DNA of 64,000 bases from Anseranas semipalmata (Eukaryota > Chordata > Aves > Anseriformes > Anseranatidae): the NCBI GenBank assembly GCA_013399115.1, contig VXAA01001151.1:1137992-1201991 (forward strand), written 5' to 3'. Below are positions 1 to 12,500 of the stretch, one piece after another (positions within the stretch are counted from its first letter, which is position 1; each line of letters begins with the position of its first letter). The position numbers and the translations under genes are program-made. Below the pieces are notes generated by a model. It was given only the letters and a program-made list of their open reading frames with translations. It was not told where the DNA came from and searched no databases.

Positions 1-172
1 GCTTATTTGCCCGCAGCAGAAAGTGCTGCTCTCTTGTTAAGAAAGGATTGACACAAAGAGTGAAAGACAAATATAAACTACTCTTCAGAGATACTCTCTT
101 AATTCTGAGTACATACCAATGATGTGATTTTTTTCCAATGTTGTGTTCTTGCATTCAGTATAATTTAATACG

Positions 173-187
173 AAAAAAAAAAAAAAA
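173..187. repeat. Poly(A) tract
   Basis: Fifteen consecutive A. No retroposon body is recognisable upstream. Confidence 0.9.
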
Positions 188-1786
188 TCTGGTCCTTTTA
201 AGGATCATTGCTATTACCGTTTGCTTTTCTGTAGTCCCTTTCATGTCTTTTCTTTTTCTTCCAAGAGACAATTGCCGATTCCCTCTGCTCTCCTTCGGTT
301 CATTTGTGAGCTCGGCATCTTACACTTTTCTACACTTGTAAGAAGAGAGTTAGCAGATTACTGGTCCATACATTACATTTGAGGATTAACTCCTGAATAA
401 GAGTAATGGGACAGAGAAATTTATACTCCCTCAGAGAGGCTGGCTTGGGCAAACACTGTTGCTCAGCTGTTTGAGTTCCACTTTCAGAAGAATCTTTCTC
501 CTAAGTATGAGATCTAAAATGTAGCTTTTTCCATGAAAGTCTCAACTTCGTCTTCAATAAGAGGCAGACTTAAACACAATATGTGGGCTAGCTCCAGGCT
601 AAAGATGGGATGTTTGACGTCAATGTATAAGAGAAGTTAAATAAAATAAATAAATCTTCCTGTAATAACAAAATCATTAATTACAAAAATGGATTTCTAT
701 TTACAGTGTAACTGAAATCATGACTTAAGAAGATTACAGAGTAATACGCAATACAGAACATTGCTTTCAGGAAGAGCACAAGCCAAGAAAACAGAATGAA
801 AAATGTGTTGCATCATTTGAGATAATATACACAGGACACAAAAATAAGTTCTAAAATTTGAGCAGAAAGAGATATTACTTTCTGACCTCTTTAGAAACAG
901 AAAAGACCATTAAGCAATGGTACAGGGGTTTTCATGTACCCCAACCAAGCATTAAAACAGAAAAGGAGGAAAAAGTGGATTTAAGCTACTCTATACATTA
1001 CCTTTTCCAAAAGCCATGCAGAATAAAACAAGATATTTTTCCTAAAACAGCATGGATCTTAAATGGGAAATATTTCTATGAAATGGAAATGAAAGGTATT
1101 ACATTTAGGAAACGCACTTGCTTTAGGACACAGGTGTTATGATCATGGGACTGGACTAGATGTTAGGTTCCCTGGAAAAAGCACAACTCAGATTTTATAG
1201 TGTACCTTCCATTTTCACTTTGCAGAGTAGAATCATTACAACTTAGATTTCAGGCATTAGTTGATAAGTTCAATTACATCACTAAAGACAGAGGGTCCCA
1301 TTCTGCTCTTAGGCTTCCAGCCTTCTGCGTAGGAACAACCCACCAATGATGAATAAAATTGTCAGAGCATCTCATGCACACTTTTGTGTAAATGTGCATT
1401 TCTTAACTATAAAACACAACAGAGCTCTTCAGTTTTTGTTTTTTTGTTTCTATATGAAATTTTAGAGACTGGGGACAGGCAAGCTGATATAGGGAAGAAA
1501 GCTAGCAAGCTGTCAAGCCTCAGATCTCATCTATTTCTGTATCCCTTGGTCTAAAATCTTAAAAAGATGCTACCTCTTTCCACTGATTTTGGTTGTACCC
1601 TTAAAAGAACAGAGCTCCAACAACAATGCTACTGCAGGAGCTGAAATATCACCGACTGTCCTGGTTGTGCAAACATGCTAGAAACTGTTGTGCTGAACAC
1701 TTTGGTGTGTTGGACTCTGTCTCTAATGTATCCTGACCTTTGTCATGATACCCATCTACTTTAAGAATTTAAATCCTTGGTTTTGA

Positions 1787-1826
1787 TTTTTTTTTTTTTT
1801 AAAAAAAAAAAAAGGAAACAAAGAAA

Positions 1827-1882
<56 letters not shown>

Positions 1883-1890
1883 AAAGAAAG
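1787..1890. repeat. T14-A13 palindrome followed by (GAAA)n microsatellite
   Basis: Fourteen T (1787-1800) then thirteen A (1801-1813), followed by a near-perfect GAAA array from about 1827 to 1890 (roughly fifteen units). A simple tetranucleotide repeat with an adjoining homopolymer palindrome. Confidence 0.95.
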
Positions 1891-4490
1891 TATTCACACG
1901 TTAGAGCTAGCATTCTTGATGTTCATTCAAACAGTAAAAATTAACACATTGCACCACACACTCTTTTGCAGCTGTGTTATTGCATTAGTTAACGTAAATC
2001 TGGTCTTGTTTGCATTAGGACACCATGGCAGAGCAGATGACAGTTTTGATCTCTGACCTTAAATGTCTTGTTTAGGGGCTCCTATGGCTTTCTTTATATT
2101 TTTTCCCCATTATGCAGCATTATGTTGATCTATTAGTAGCTCATTTTCAGGCATATAGCTGCATCTATTCACCTATGTATATAAATCTGTCAGCTCCCTT
2201 AATACAAGATTAACATTACTTTTAGATACATAAATCAATGCAAACTCACCTGATTCTATCCAAATGAATTGACTACACAAGCTCAGACAATTTATGTAAT
2301 ATTTGAAGACAAAAAAAGAACCCTTCACAGAAACAGCTCACGACTTTCCTGTAAGCCCTTCCACTGGCATCAGTAAATCTACTCAAAAAAACACGGTGAG
2401 ACCCATTTCATAATTCAGGCATTGGAAAAACACTGGCTAATGACAGTAGATCCATGAATGTGCACTTTAGCTTTAAAACTATTTATAGAAACTATTGATT
2501 CAGTAGATTGTGCTGAAACAGAATACACTGAGGCTGGATTTCCTGTATGTGTATCTTACCACACTAAATATAATCTAACAAACTAATCAAAGCAACAACA
2601 AATGATTCGGTTTACTTAGATGTTTTAGCCTCCCATGCTACTGTATTTCCTAAACAAATGTGAAAGTGGATGGACACAAGCTACCGGACATCTAAGAGAA
2701 AGTAGTCATAAAGGAACATTCGTGCTCTTAAGGCTGACACAGTGCCGAGTACTCCACTAGCTCAGATAAATAACAGCTCTTTAGCTGCAGAATAAAAAGA
2801 AAAAGGAAAAAAAACACCCTACAAATAACCTCTGTTTCACAAAAAATAATTTGTAAGAAGCCTTACAGAGTCACCAGAGAGATCTACATGAGTTAAAAGC
2901 TACAAGGAAGACAAACCAAGAGAGAAGGAGGGAGGTGGGCAGGCAGGAAGCAAGCGATACTTGAAAGCAGACCGTCAGTTTGACAGCCTCCCTCTTGCAG
3001 GAGTATTTTGAATGATTCCAGTTGTCATTTCCTTAAGGAAGTTTTCACTTTGATAGCATAAATATTAAATATTTTTAAAGATGAAAGTGGCAAAGAATCT
3101 GGCTAGAGTTCTTTTTTTCTTCCCTACAAAAGCAGCAGTCATTAAATAGACTGCTCACAGGCTACAAACAGGTAAGTAAACCTGCCACGCCGTGACCTTA
3201 GAAATGACTAACTATGGATTTCATTCATATAACGCCTAACTGAGCTTTTAGAACAGCAGCTTTGACCCTTTGTGACTTAAAATATTTTGGCTATGAAGCC
3301 TCTTTAGGGTGCTTCATATAAAAATATTGTTAATGTACCAAGAAAAAGAACCAGTCATAACTAAGCAAACAATTAAGATTAACCAACCAAACATACAAAA
3401 AACATGACAAAAACATGTCATATGTGCATTCACCTGTATTTAAAATTCCATTAGGGAAAATTCTTTTAAAGGCTCAACATTAGCTTTAATTTTAAAGTGG
3501 TATTTAGGCTATGCAACAATGTTCAGCAAATAGGGCATTTATAAGGGGAACAACATCAGAATAATGCACAGGTCAGTTCTAATAAATCTTCCCCGGAGAA
3601 TTCAGTATTTCAGTACCTCAGGCCTTTTCGGGAACAACTGTGAGATTTAGCACTTGTATGCTATCTGAATGTTATTTTCCACTGAGAGCTGAAGAAAGAA
3701 TTAAAGGTATTTCAAAATGAAGCTGGGGCAGAAGTTAAAATAAACAGGAGATGAGAGAGCTCTCTGGACAAGGAGAATCATGCGGTCCGTTCACTGAGCC
3801 CTGACCATCCTGGACCAGTGGATGCTTCTCTCGTCACCTCATGCAAACTCAGCCCCTTTCTCCAGGGCTAATCTGATATCACAGCTCTGCTGTGAGAAGA
3901 GTTACTGAGGAGAGCTATTCCCATAAAAAAAATAAAGAAAAGAGTGCGGAAAGCAGAGTGCAGCAAAACCAATGAAGCTCCCAGCATCGTGACTGGGGGT
4001 AGGGCAGGCGGATGGAAGCAGCTTGGAAGAGAATCCTAGTCCCATGGAGGGGGAAGTCTGAACAGGACATGGAAAGCGCCTTAACTAGAACTCCAGCAGG
4101 ATCAGCTGCTAGAGGCTAAACCTACCTTCCCTGAAAAACACCGAGCAACACCTCAAAAGCTGATTCTGCCACCCCCAGTGGCTGAGGGGACTGTGGGGCA
4201 GAAGTTAAGCCAGCCAAGATGAGAGGTGTGCCCCAGAGCTATCCCAGGGACAAGGAGGTGGGGATTGGGGCTGGTGTCAGAACAGCCCAACAAAAGGAGG
4301 CAAAAAGGATTCCTGGGGTTGCCCATCACTACCTGAGTTTTGTTTCCCTTGAGATAAGCCAAGGGAAATTTGTGTCTGCCAGAAGAACGGTCATAACTCC
4401 AACACAACAACAGAGATAAGAAAACTCTCCCACAGAAATCTGAGCACGGAAGTGAAAGAAACAGAGAAGTAAGAAATCACACACATCTCA

Positions 4491-4535
4491 CAGATCTGCA
4501 GGCTTGTTTCTACAGCCAGATCTGCAGGTAGAAAC
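4491..4535. repeat. Nested direct and inverted repeat
   Basis: CAGATCTGCAGG occurs at 4491-4502 and 4517-4528. GTTTCTAC (4506-4513) is inverted as GTAGAAAC (4528-4535). Small and possibly chance. Confidence 0.6.
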
Positions 4536-6823
4536 CCACTGACTGCAACAAAATCATGATTTTGCAAACACTAAAAATTAACAGAAATTTGTGCTGTGAA
4601 AGTGTAAAGAAAATGCAAAATGACATTTTTTTATTACTCGGAGGTAATAAAGTTACGATTCAAGCACACAGAATGATAATTTATCAAAGCCCCAGCCCCA
4701 GCTGGAGAATTCATGACTTCTGGAATACAAACAGTAAAAGCCTTAATGAGACAAGTACCGTGGATAAAACTCTGCTTCAAAAATACCCTAAGCATCTACA
4801 GTTACCCAATTAGTTATCTGGCAGGAATGTGAGCACATTTCCCTATTCAGCTCTACAGAAGAAAAATAAATATTTAACATTATGTAAACTCAGTCACTGA
4901 CTGATCATTAAACATTACCCGAAAGAAACAGGAATATCTTATAATAAACTCACCCATATTTTTTCCGTCCTTCTCCACATCTTTGTGAAGATTAAAGAGC
5001 AAAAGTAAGATTTAAATTAAGAGCTGCGAGTTTTCATAAAATAGATTTGTGTGTTTATTGTCTACACCAGAATACTGCGAATAACTATGCCTAAAATATA
5101 GTTTATGTGTGAGAAAAATGCACGTGATGCTGAACATCCCTACATCTCCTGCAGGGTTTATTTGGGAGGTAGAGAAAAACATTCTTTGCTTCTCTCTGAA
5201 GTGCAGCTTTGCTCCTCAGAGGAAAAGGACCATTTCACTTTTACTGCCCTTGCCCCACACCTAAGCAAGGAGACACCATGAAGCAAAGGTAGGTCACGAA
5301 ATGTGGGGTCAGGTCACACACTGCTGGGCAGCTCTGCCTACTGCCACCCAGCAAACCACTGCCTACGACTGGGCCACCAAAAATGGGCGGTTGACCTGCC
5401 CCTTCCCTACTAGCTGTCAGCGGGGCAGTCCTTGGTGAGTTCAGAGGAATGACGAGCTGCTCTACTTCTCATTATATGTTCCCACCGCTTTTCAAATTGT
5501 TGATCTGTGTCAGCTCTGCTCCTCAGGAAGGGAGTTGGTGTATCATTAGTGGCTGGCTGCTGCAGAAAAACAAGGCTGGAACACCCCTTCAGCACATACC
5601 TGACTTAAAATGCTGAAGTTTTCAGGACACCAGCTTCTCACTTCAAGAAAAAAAAACATTCCAGGTGAAACAATAGGAAGCACAAAGAAATGATACCAGA
5701 AGGTCACCACATACTCCTAGAATCTGCTCCTACGCCACGGGCTGCTCCCACTGCACCCCACCATTCACCTCCAGAGCCTTCCTCCTGCCAACTTAGCGGC
5801 ACTAGGCTTGCATGCGTGCTCTCTGCCCGCAGATCCCATCATACAGAAACCAAAAGGAACAAAACTTTGGGGAGGTGAAATTAAAATGGAGGTTGATCTA
5901 CTCCTACATCAGTATTGTATGCTAGAGCAACCATCCACCTCTTTGAACCAGCCGTGCCACTGTTCTCCTTGTTGCAGCAGCTAGCATAGCTTCCTCACAA
6001 CTCCATAGGAATTTGCTACTTAAGGCATTTTTTGTTTCATGCATACCATCCAGAATGATGAGCTTTTGATTAATCATATGGTGATTAATTACCTGCACTC
6101 TTTATGGTTCCATTTCAGCAGAGCAATCAGCTTCTCACACAGCACATTCCCAAGTTCTGAAGTTGGCCAATTATCTGTCACTAGATGTACGTGTAGCATA
6201 TTTCTGTGTACATTCCTCAGATGTTTAGATTACGGCCGTAGAGTGCTTGCACAAAAGCGGTAAAAGTCAGCCTGTTAATACATGAACACGCTGCAGTCAG
6301 CACCATACAAAAACACGTTTTAAATATGTGTTAAATTTTAAATGTACTTTTCACAACTGTTATTGAATCAAGAGGTTGAACCAACAAGATATGTTACCAG
6401 ATAATAAATATATGTGGCTTACCTGGCCAGGCAATCCATTTTGAAAGCGAAGTTGCCTTATATACAAACATTTATTTCAGTGAATAATGTAGAATATACA
6501 CCTTTCTCCTAGCAAAGCTCATATTTTATAGCAGAGATGTGTATGAGTGAAGACAATAACTAAATACACATAACTTGGACATGCAATATTTAGGAAATAT
6601 GATTTGCACCTCAAGTCCGGCCATGGACAAGTTTCCACCAGGCTGGCAGGCACACAAGCACAGGGCAATAGGACAGTCCATCCAAGGAGCAGCAGACCAG
6701 CAGCTCCAGGAAGGGCAGATGTTTGTCATGACATAAGCCTGGCTGTAGCAGTTCAGACCCGAGACTATCTAGCTCAATAAATTACTTTTGACCATCCTCT
6801 GACAGCAATAAATAGCAATTGCC

Positions 6824-6841
6824 AAAAAAAAAAAAAAAAAA
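6824..6841. repeat. Poly(A) tract
   Basis: Eighteen consecutive A in AT-rich intergenic DNA. I found no SINE or processed pseudogene attached to it. Confidence 0.9.
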
Positions 6842-9534
6842 GAACAAGGATAGGGAAAATATGAAGTGATCAAAATATTATCCCAATCTCCAGTAGCCTG
6901 TGGCTCAGACCAGCTAAGCCAGAGAAGGTAGTACAGTATTCAGCTAGAGAGCCTATTCTAGTGCAACTCGAACTCTCAGTTCTACAGGTTTCTGAAATTT
7001 GTTCGAATACCAAATGTTCTTTCTAATCAGCATGCATTTAAATAAGCATGAATACATTTTTATACTCTTACCTCGTTTGGAGGTTTAAGAGGTGGGGAAG
7101 TACAGCATCTCTTCACGTGTTAGTTCCTAGTCATGAGTTACAATTTTTGTGAATTAGATGTTGGAACCAACTGTTTTCTTAGTATTTAAAAACAAAACCA
7201 TAAAACCCAAAATGGAGGTTAACAAATATATTCCTATTAAAGTTATTGTCTCACTGGAATTTTACAGAATCAATGCTTTTTATTTCTTTCATGCTATTTT
7301 CCTGATTTAGGATTGCAGAACCAGAGACCCTGTATCATCCATAAGTTTTAGGGATTTTTATTTTACTTGCATGCACAGCATCCAGGATTCTTACACAGTG
7401 ATGCTTCTTCAATCTATGCCTGTTCACTTCGTGCGATTTCCTGAAGATTTGATGTAGTATTTGAGAGGAGACATTGCCAGGGTAATTTTAGAAGTTTCCC
7501 TGGTAACCGCTGCTGACATCTCTAACTCAAAATTTAAGACTACAGCTCTCTGTATCACCCTTAAATGGCAAACTGCCTTCTATCAGTTGAGCTAAGGAAC
7601 CTTACAAATGAAAACTCAGCTTCCTGGGCTGCTCAGAGAGTTAAGGTGCCTGCCCACAGATATTTCTCTCTCTTAAAGAAAGCTTGCCCTACCTTCCCCC
7701 ATCTGCAAGCAGAGAAAAGGTACAGACAAAACTCTTGGAAAGTGATTCAAAGAAGGAAAAGTGAGACCGGAAAGAGGTAGCTGCAATCTCTCCAGCACCT
7801 AAGAGACACAAGGAAAGGAAAGAGAAGCTTTCTGAAGCTACAGCATTTAGAAGGCAACAGGAACCCCTGAAAGAAGAAGTAAGCTGACAAGGAAGAACAG
7901 GAAACAAATGATTTTAAACAAATGAAGAAAACAAGAAGCAGGGAACAACAGTATTTCTAGTTCTCTGTTTTAAATCTTCAATTGCTCCTTCAGTACGTTT
8001 TTGGGAGGATGCTCATCTCTGTCTCTGCGTCCTGAAGGAAGAAAAAGTGAAAAGAGGGTCACCATGAGATGCTATTAGTGGTCCCCTATGCCTCTCAATG
8101 CTTTATCTCTGAGCAATCTTGTCTGAGAAAAGCACAAATACTTCAATCATTTCTGTTGATGACTCAGGTCTAAACTAGACAGACAAATCTATCTCCTTTA
8201 TTCAAGCAAAATCAGAGCCCAATAGTGCATCACAGACATCTAGCAACCCTTCTCAGCTAAAACAGAGTTCAGCTTTTCCCACTCACAAACCCTTCCCACG
8301 AGTTCCTCCATCTTCACTGTGCCCACCACCACCTTCCTGCTAGGCACTGACAATTGCTAGCTGGTTGCCTTCTTGTTTGTTGTTGTGTGACAGCAAGGCC
8401 ACATCTATATGTTGCAAATGACTTTGTAAGTAATATCTTCAAGAAACAGCCCTCCCTGCCCATCTAAATCCTGCAGTCCCTTTCCATGACCTTACTACTG
8501 TGAGCTTTTCCCACTCCTGCTTACCCCAAAGGCTCACCCTACTCTGATGCCCCTGGCTATTGCCCAGTGGTGCCGTGACACTGTGAGCTCACTGGAGCAG
8601 GGACCGTATTTTTGGTCTGAGCTTACTCAGCATCAAGCACTTTGGGATCCTGGTCCACAGCAGGCTCTTACCATACAGCAATCATAGGTAATGCGAGACA
8701 GAAAGTGAAGAATGGATACTGAGACAGTAATAAAGAAGCAGGAAAACAGAATCACTTTGAAGAGTAAATGTTGCCTTGTCTTTATTTTCCCAGGTATATG
8801 ATTGCACCCGGAAAGACATCTCGAAGAATATGTTTTCCTCTCCAACATATATTGCTACTTTTACTGTAACTCCTCAAGGACTGGAGTGCTGTGCATCAGC
8901 ATACAGCGCTAAAGGCACGATCAGGTGTCAGGACATTTCTGAGGCACCCCAACCAGTGCAACCCCACCACTGGCCCAGCCTTGCTCCCATCCTTCGATCC
9001 TTTGTGAGCCAAGTTCCAGCTTCTTCAAAGCAGATTCTCCCCCCTTGCCACCCCTCTGTGCAATGCCTATCACAACCAAAGCCCTGTTTTTCTTTTTGAA
9101 GGCTATCATAAGGAAAAAAAAAAAAGCAATAAATAATAACAACAACAACAATACAGCTAAGGACAGCGTAATTTAAGAAAAGGCTGGAGAATACCTGCCA
9201 ATTACCTCTACTGAACAGGAAAAACTATGGAGTGTGGTGCTTATTAGGGTGAAAAGATACAGGCAAAGGGAAACCCAGCTGTTACGGCCCTTACAGCAGC
9301 AGCAGCAACAACAACAAAGCAAAACACAGTGCCAAGCAATCGCAGAGGAAAAAAAATTGTGCATGGAAACCATAGAGCAGGGATAAGGAGAGAGCTGGGG
9401 ACCTATAAGCCATTATAAACAGAAAGTGCTTTGGGGAACAAGTGCTGAGTTAGGGAAATAATCCTGCCACAAGAGAGGTCGTGAGGAAATGTGCTGCGGG
9501 CTGGGGCCCTCTTGCAGAATTCACTGCAGAAAGG

Positions 9535-9553
9535 GTGAATGACAGTCATTCAC
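9535..9553. repeat. 19-nt perfect palindrome with single central base
   Basis: GTGAATGACAGTCATTCAC: two 9-base arms around a central A. The core TGACAGTCA contains TGACAG, the core recognised by TALE homeodomain proteins (MEIS/PREP). Function is unknown. Confidence 0.7.
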
Positions 9554-12500
9554 AGGACAGGTAAGCCATAATTATTGCACAGGAACAGTTAGTAAAAGGA
9601 TTGTGAAGGTCAATGGTTGGGATTTTCAGAAGTATTCAGAAAGCTTTTCTCCTCAATGACTTGAAGTCCTTCATTGTCTTTACATCCACGGTTATTGACA
9701 GTTTCAACTACAATTCCGAATACACAAGGAACACAGGATTGATTATGTTTTGTTGGTGTAGCCGAGCTCACCAACTCTTCTGACTGAGAAGCAGGCAATA
9801 TCTTCACGGACAAACATCCCCCCTCTAAAATTTCCAAGCCATGTTCAGTAGCATCAACCTTTCAGCACTCTTTCAGAATCTTTTAACACATTTTTTCTTA
9901 GATGACTAGAAGGGAAAATGTGTTTTCCCCTATTATTACATTACTGTGCCTTCTTTCCATCAGCTCCTTTATTTTCTAACTGCTTTAACATGTTTGAGAA
10001 CAAGCAGTGCATAGGAGTGCAACTCACACTTTAACAGACATTCATAAATTTAGATTTGAATTGCACTGCTGGTGCCGTGCTGTGCAGCTGCTGGGAGGAA
10101 ACTAGGCCAGCATGTAGTAGAAAAGACAGAAAAGGAGAGACTTTTTTTCCTAACAGCACTTACAGGTACAATTGACAGGTCAGCATCTCCACTTTCTCAG
10201 CATCTACGAAGGGACACACAAAAAGCCCCTCAGCCTAGGCATGTTCCAATATTATTGTGAAAAAATTAAAAACAAATGATCTCTACCAGAAAATCTAGTC
10301 TCATCATGTGAGCTTCATGTGATATAACTGTGATGGGGCACAGGAGACTTACTACAGCCCCTGCTACTGGTGTAACTGCAGAGCTGTGATGTGCAGCTAC
10401 AAGAGACCCTTCTCCTCAATAACACAATCTCTCACTCTTCTTCCTCGCCCGTTGGCAGAATTCACTACCTGCTAATCACAAGCTTTCCTTAAACTACGGA
10501 TAAACAAAGCAGCAAGCAGCATAAGCGGGCCATTTCTCAGTGCTTATTAGCCATGCTAACAGCTCGGCACAACGCAAGGCCGCGAGCAGGAGTTAGGATT
10601 GCAGGCACTGAGTTTGAAGGCCCCTGAAGACTCTTCCCCCATTTCTGCAGCTGCAGGTTTCAAGCCGTGCAGCTCACCCCAGCTGTTCACAACAGCACGC
10701 ACACAGGCATAAAAGTTTTCTCATCCCTGCCCGGAATACTGCTCCCCTTCAAAAATGGAGCAGTGGGGTGTGTACACGAGAGCAGAGCACGGAGGGTCTC
10801 TGCCATGCCCCCAGCACAGCACAGCGGACTAAAGCACAGCATCGTCACGCCCCGCAGCCTGGCCTTGCTTCCAGCTTGCACAGTGAACACGACATAAAGC
10901 TCAGCCTGAGCTTTGCTGGCCCAGGAGCCACCTGCAGCTACACCACGGGGAACCCACAAGGAAAAACCCATTTAAGTCATGGTGTACTGAGAAACCCAGA
11001 ATGAAATCAGGGCTTTACTGTGCACATTAGGAAGGTGTTTTTGCCTTGAAACACTACAAACTGAAGAGGAGGAGAGAGAAACGGGCTGTTGAGATGAGGT
11101 TAAATGGGTCAGTAAATGACAGCACCGAGTCTCATCGTTAGGACCCTACACTGCCAGTCTGCCAGCCACCTCATAACCCATTTCTTCCCAAGGAAAATCT
11201 GCTGATGTCTTACCACCTCACTGGGGTGCAATCCTTACTTAACATTTGCAAATTCTGTTTATATCCCCAAGTAAGAGGTGCAATACAAATATGTCACATT
11301 ATAGAAGAATAGCTTTTATGTCTGAACTCCTTTAGCAGGGCAGGCAAGAAGGAATTGCTTATGGAATAACTTCTTTGCAAGTTCCTTCTTTAAAGAAAAT
11401 AATACAAAACAGACTTAAGTTTCATCTGCATTTTGACCACAGCAGCATTAAAGGATGTTTAGATGAAACATTTTAAAGAATGCCAGAGCCTTTCCATTTA
11501 AGCTCTACCTTTAATGAAAACAGGACGGAAGTCAGGGTTCACTGCATCGGAAGACTTCTTGTTAAAGTGCAAAATCCTTCTCAGAAATGGAGCTTCAAAA
11601 GCAGCACGCTTTGAAATACCATCCTCAATTATGCTTTACAGTTCTAAGTTAAACAGGACTGCAGATAACAGGTACTTCCAACCAGCGAAGCCTAAGGACA
11701 GGCTGATTTAAAGGAACTCCAAACAGCAAGCTGCAGAGATCAGACTGCTGCTAGAAAGACATTCCCGGAGGCACTGGACTTTCTTTTTGAACTAATTTTG
11801 AACTAACAACCAATGGGATAGCTTTCCTGCATTCCTTCTTTATAATTCCATACAAGCAAATGGGAGACAATGATAAATGAAATTCAACTTTGACTTTTTT
11901 TTTTCAGTGAGTTTAGTAAATGTTTTTGGGGTTCCAAGTTGTCGGGGCAGATTTTTGCTCTACGCCACACCCATACATATCTGGAATAATGCCAGGGAGA
12001 TCGATGGAAATATTTGGGCATTACACAGAGAATTTTCAGCAGAACTGGTCAAAGTTGATTTTAACTGCACGAGCAATCCAGCAGATATTTTACAATTAGT
12101 TAACGGGTGAGGGGAACACACCCATTTGGAAGCTCTGAAAGGGTGGCATTCTGATCAAATCTGGCTTTATCACACGCAGGCTAGAGGCATTTTTTTATTT
12201 CAAAGCACACAATGTTGAACTGTAAACTAGTCAGAAATATTTTAAAACTACTTGTAAACAAACAAATAAAATCCCTTTTCCTTTCCTAAGACAACAGCAT
12301 ACATTTCCAATTACCATATGTATGTGAACCCCAAATTATATTGCAAATAACATTTCAGCTTGGTGACAAGAGCCAGAAGCCAAGTGGCTTGCTGCTAATC
12401 TCAGCTGAACGAAGTGATCTGTCGAGCATAGTTTCTGTTGGAGTTCACATCCATAAACATCACCCCGGAATTTATTTCCTCTCCTGATGATATGCCTGTT

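Larger units (their letters stand above)
1..9500. other. Intergenic, downstream of TRUB1 (left end)
   Basis: AT-rich DNA with no recognisable exon, RNA gene or CR1. It contains the poly(A) runs and the GAAA array listed separately, an AAC-rich stretch near 9131-9150 and CAG/CAA units near 9296-9320. The many short open frames have no family resemblance and several use non-ATG starts. In human the next gene this way is ATRNL1, but no CpG island or exon of it is visible. Confidence 0.6.

Noticed and set aside
8776..9099. 107-codon plus-strand frame
   Set aside because: Overlapped by open frames on the other strand; Pro/Ser-rich without domain features, so probably chance.
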